A program made the translations under genes and the position numbers. Shown here one piece after another: positions 62,501 to 64,000 of a stretch of DNA of 64,000 nucleotides (positions within the stretch are counted from its first letter, which is position 1; every line of letters starts with the position of its first letter). The DNA is taken from contig NZ_FOET01000020.1 of NCBI RefSeq assembly GCF_900110735.1, positions 1 to 64,000 of the forward strand, in the 5' to 3' direction. The DNA comes from Streptomyces radiopugnans. GTDB lineage: Bacteria; Actinomycetota; Actinomycetes; Streptomycetales; Streptomycetaceae. The notes beneath the pieces are model-generated. The model was given only the letters and a program-made list of their open reading frames with translations. It had not been told where the DNA came from and made no database searches.

Positions 62501-63583
62501 GATGCCGGGGACGGTCAGCGACGTCTCGGCGACGTTGGTGGCCAGCACGATCCGCCGCCCGCCGTGTTTCTGGAACACCCGGTGCTGCTCGGCGTGCGAC
62601 AGCCGCGCGTACAGCGGCAGCACCTCGGTCGAGCGCAGATTCCGCTTGTTCAGCGCGTCGGCGGCGTCGCGGATCTCCCGCTCGCCGGAGAGGAAGACCA
62701 GGATGTCGCCCGGCCCCTCGGCCTGGAGCTCGTCGACCGCCTCGCAGATGGCGGTGACCTGGTCCCGGTCGGGGTTGTCCCCCTCTTCCTCCAGCAGCGG
62801 CCGGTAGCGGACCTCCACCGGGTACGTACGGCCGGACACCTCGACGATCGGGGCGTCGCCGAAGTGGCGGGAGAAGCGCTCGGGGTCGATCGTCGCGGAG
62901 GTGATGACGACCTTGAGGTCCGGGCGGCGGGGGAGGAGCCGGGCGAGGTAGCCCAGCAGGAAGTCGATGTTGAGACTGCGCTCGTGCGCCTCGTCGATGA
63001 TGATCGTGTCGTACCGGCGCAGCTCGCGGTCGGTCTGGATCTCGGCCAGCAGGATGCCGTCCGTCATCAGCTTGACCAGGGTGTCCTCGCCCACCTGGTC
63101 GGTGAAGCGGACCTTCCAGCCCACCGCCTCGCCCAGCGGGGTGCGCAGCTCCTCGGCGACGCGCTCGGCCACCGTGCGGGCCGCGATCCGGCGCGGCTGG
63201 GTGTGCCCGATCAGCCCCTTCACCCCGCGCCCGAGCTCCAGGCAGATCTTGGGGATCTGGGTGGTCTTGCCGGAGCCGGTCTCGCCCGCGACGATCACGA
63301 CCTGGTTGTCGCGGATCGCCTCGAGGATCTCGTCCTTCTTCTGGCTGACGGGGAGCTGCTCGGGGTAGTCGATCGCCGGCACGGCGTCCCGCCGGGCGGC
63401 CACGCGCAGCTCGGCGCGCTCGACCTCGGCGGCGATCTCCGCGAGCACGGCGCGCCGCGCCTCCGGCTTGCGGATGCGGCGGGCGCCCTCCAGTCGGCGG
63501 CCGAGCCGCTGCTGGTCGCGCAGCATCAGCTCGGGCAGTCGTTCCAGGACGGCGGGGAGGCTGGGATCAGACACAGTGGACAT
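59537..63583 (-). CDS. hrpA: ATP-dependent RNA helicase HrpA
   Basis: A 1348-residue DEAH-box helicase of full HrpA length. Walker A GETGSGKTTQ (about residue 97), DEAH in TIIIDEAHERSLN, SATID, and motif VI-type QRKGRCGRTSDG, followed by the helicase-associated and OB domains. The C-terminal half (from about 700) is the DUF3418 extension with WIMSAELVETSRLWARVNAKIDPDWIEPLAG and KAFDSAREKGG-type segments. HrpA unwinds RNA and, in E. coli, resolves collided ribosomes. ATG start; monocistronic. Confidence 0.96.
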   Translation of the reverse strand: MSTVSDPSLPAVLERLPELMLRDQQRLGRRLEGARRIRKPEARRAVLAEIAAEVERAELRVAARRDAVPAIDYPEQLPVSQKKDEILEAIRDNQVVIVAGETGSGKTTQIPKICLELGRGVKGLIGHTQPRRIAARTVAERVAEELRTPLGEAVGWKVRFTDQVGEDTLVKLMTDGILLAEIQTDRELRRYDTIIIDEAHERSLNIDFLLGYLARLLPRRPDLKVVITSATIDPERFSRHFGDAPIVEVSGRTYPVEVRYRPLLEEEGDNPDRDQVTAICEAVDELQAEGPGDILVFLSGEREIRDAADALNKRNLRSTEVLPLYARLSHAEQHRVFQKHGGRRIVLATNVAETSLTVPGIKYVIDTGTARISRYSHRTKVQRLPIEPVSQASANQRKGRCGRTSDGICIRLYSEEDFLSRPEFTDPEILRTNLASVILQMTAAGLGDIERFPFIDPPDHRSIKAGVQLLEELGALDPKQKDPRKRLTETGRKLAQFPVDPRLARMVLEADRNGCVREVMVIAAALSIQDPRERPADKQQQADQQHARFRDENSDFLALLNLWRYVRERQKELSSSAFRRMCRSEFLNYLRIREWQDIYVQLRQVAKSMGVHMNDQDADADRVHQSLLAGLLSHIGLKDVKESGKNSPGESGRESAKGNEYLGARSARFAVFPGSALFRKPPRWIMSAELVETSRLWARVNAKIDPDWIEPLAGHLVKRTYSEPHWEQKQAAVMAYEKVTLYGVPVVAQRKVNYGRIDPETCRELFIRNALVEGDWRTHHRFFHDNRRLLGEVEELEHRARRRDILVDDETLFDFYDRRIPEHVVSGAHFDSWWKRRRQEEPDLLNFEKSMLINERAGRVTKDDYPDTWRQGRLRFRVTYQFEPGADADGVTVHIPLQVLNQAASEGFDWQIPGLRADLVTELIRSLPKPIRRNYVPAPDYARRFLDTVAGQDGGIPEGTLNQPLTAVLARELTRMTGVRVAPDDFDLSKVPDHLKITFRVVDERRRKVSGDAESKDLEELRDALRPRTRAALSKAFDSAREKGGEGSGAGLEQRTGLTSWTIGALPRTFETRRAGQPVKAYPALVDDGGSVSVRLFDTEDEQREAMWRGTRRLILLNLPSNPAKFAQSKLTNQDRLSLAASPHGSVQALFDDCVTAAADRLIAAHGGPAWDEEGFRKLFDAVRADITDATVATVRQVREVLAAWQSCERRMKSPPLSVSPTLAPNLADVRQQLTELVGPGFVTAHGARRLPDLLRYLTAVDRRLQQLPTNADRDRARMAKAKEMRDEYEWLLEQFPPGRPVPREAREIRWMIEELRVSYFAHALGTAYPVSDKRIVKAVDAAAPAAR

Positions 63584-63689
63584 ACGGCCTCCAGGATCGC
63601 ACCCGCACCGAGTGCCGGGCGAATCAATTCACCGCTCCTCGTGACCGGTGTGCGGTGTTGTGGGCGAAATGACTGTCTAGGGTGAGCGC

Positions 63690-64000
63690 ATGAGCGACCG
63701 GCGCCACCCCCTCCCCGAAGGCCCCGACGGTCCCGAAGGTCCCGACGGCCCCGCCCGTACCGGCCGCCCCGACGACTCGGGCGGCCCCGACGGCTCGCGC
63801 ACCGCGCACGGCTCTCATGATGCCCGCGCCGGGCGGGGAACCGGAGAGGGCCGCCGAAGCGGGGGCGCCGCCGGACGGTGGCGGCGCTTCAGGGAGTCGC
63901 CCTTCCTGCCCGCCACCGTGCTGTCGCTGCTCATCGCCGTCGCGGCCGGGCTCTTCGCCGGCTCGTACACCTACGCCATGGCCGACCCCACCCCGCGCCG
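63690..64000 (+). CDS. Membrane protein, N-terminal fragment (cut by window end)
   Basis: 103 codons up to the window edge. The first 65 residues are disordered with GPDGPEGPDGP-type repeats and basic residues, then RRFRESPFLPATVLSLLIAVAAGLFAGSYTYAMADPTPR, which contains one transmembrane helix in a layout seen at the start of polytopic or ABC-2-like membrane proteins. TAGGGT (63678-63683) lies 6 nt before the ATG (leaderless). The family cannot be named from this fragment. Confidence 0.7.
   Translation, partial: MSDRRHPLPEGPDGPEGPDGPARTGRPDDSGGPDGSRTAHGSHDARAGRGTGEGRRSGGAAGRWRRFRESPFLPATVLSLLIAVAAGLFAGSYTYAMADPTPR

Noticed and set aside
59525..63685. A 1386-codon plus-strand ORF opposite hrpA
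   Set aside because: The minus strand encodes intact HrpA with all helicase motifs; the opposite frame is low-complexity and matches nothing.

Overview
The window is chromosomal DNA of very high GC content from an actinomycete, almost certainly Streptomyces. The gene content supports this: a dnaK-grpE-dnaJ-hspR operon, a HAIR operator at clpB, BldC, an Lsr2 paralogue, DUF3151/DUF3073/DUF6274/DUF2617 proteins, GTG/TTG starts, many apparently leaderless genes, and a parS-like site of the kind clustered around Streptomyces oriC. It reads as core chromosome. No insertion sequence, prophage, CRISPR array or biosynthetic cluster was seen.

Layout, left part (1-34.6 kb): the end of dnaK, then grpE, dnaJ and hspR; a secreted serine protease; a PPOX protein; clpB with its HspR operator; YbjN; a class I aminotransferase; two tiny Gly-tailed membrane proteins; DUF2617; a membrane spermidine-synthase-like protein whose gene carries two long perfect palindromes; a CoxG-like protein; aldose 1-epimerase; pyrE; parS; fba; DUF3151. 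A kynurenine operon (kynA, kynU, alpha/beta-hydrolase formamidase) follows, then a two-component pair, a Ser/Thr kinase-DUF4328 fusion, a divergent GbsR/MarR regulator with its ABC exporter, a degenerate diacylglycerol-kinase-like protein, purA, a MarR/DJ-1 pair, a GntR regulator and a SLATT-like membrane protein.

Right part (34.9-64 kb): purD, a protease-like membrane protein without a visible zinc motif, a dimethylformamidase-like protein, purC, then a 4.1-kb two-component/ABC cassette bracketed by two identical tRNA-Gly(GCC) genes. Beside it lie an aberrant tRNA-Gly(UCC) and the lsr2-like gene. Then come purS-purQ-(two tandem mini-ORFs)-purL, a membrane-anchored protein, a mycothiol-dependent-isomerase-like protein, purF, purM, DUF3073, valine dehydrogenase, bldC, DUF6274, tRNA-Asp, hrpA and the start of a membrane protein.

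Functionally the window holds eight genes of de novo purine synthesis (purA, D, C, S, Q, L, F, M), one pyrimidine gene (pyrE), heat-shock disaggregation machinery under HspR, and tryptophan catabolism to anthranilate. Perfect GC-rich hairpins of 11-22 bp follow most operons. The observations most worth following are the tRNA-Gly(UCC) with a rebuilt T-arm and altered D-loop, which may serve outside translation, and the tandemly duplicated 32-codon ORF translationally threaded between purQ and purL.
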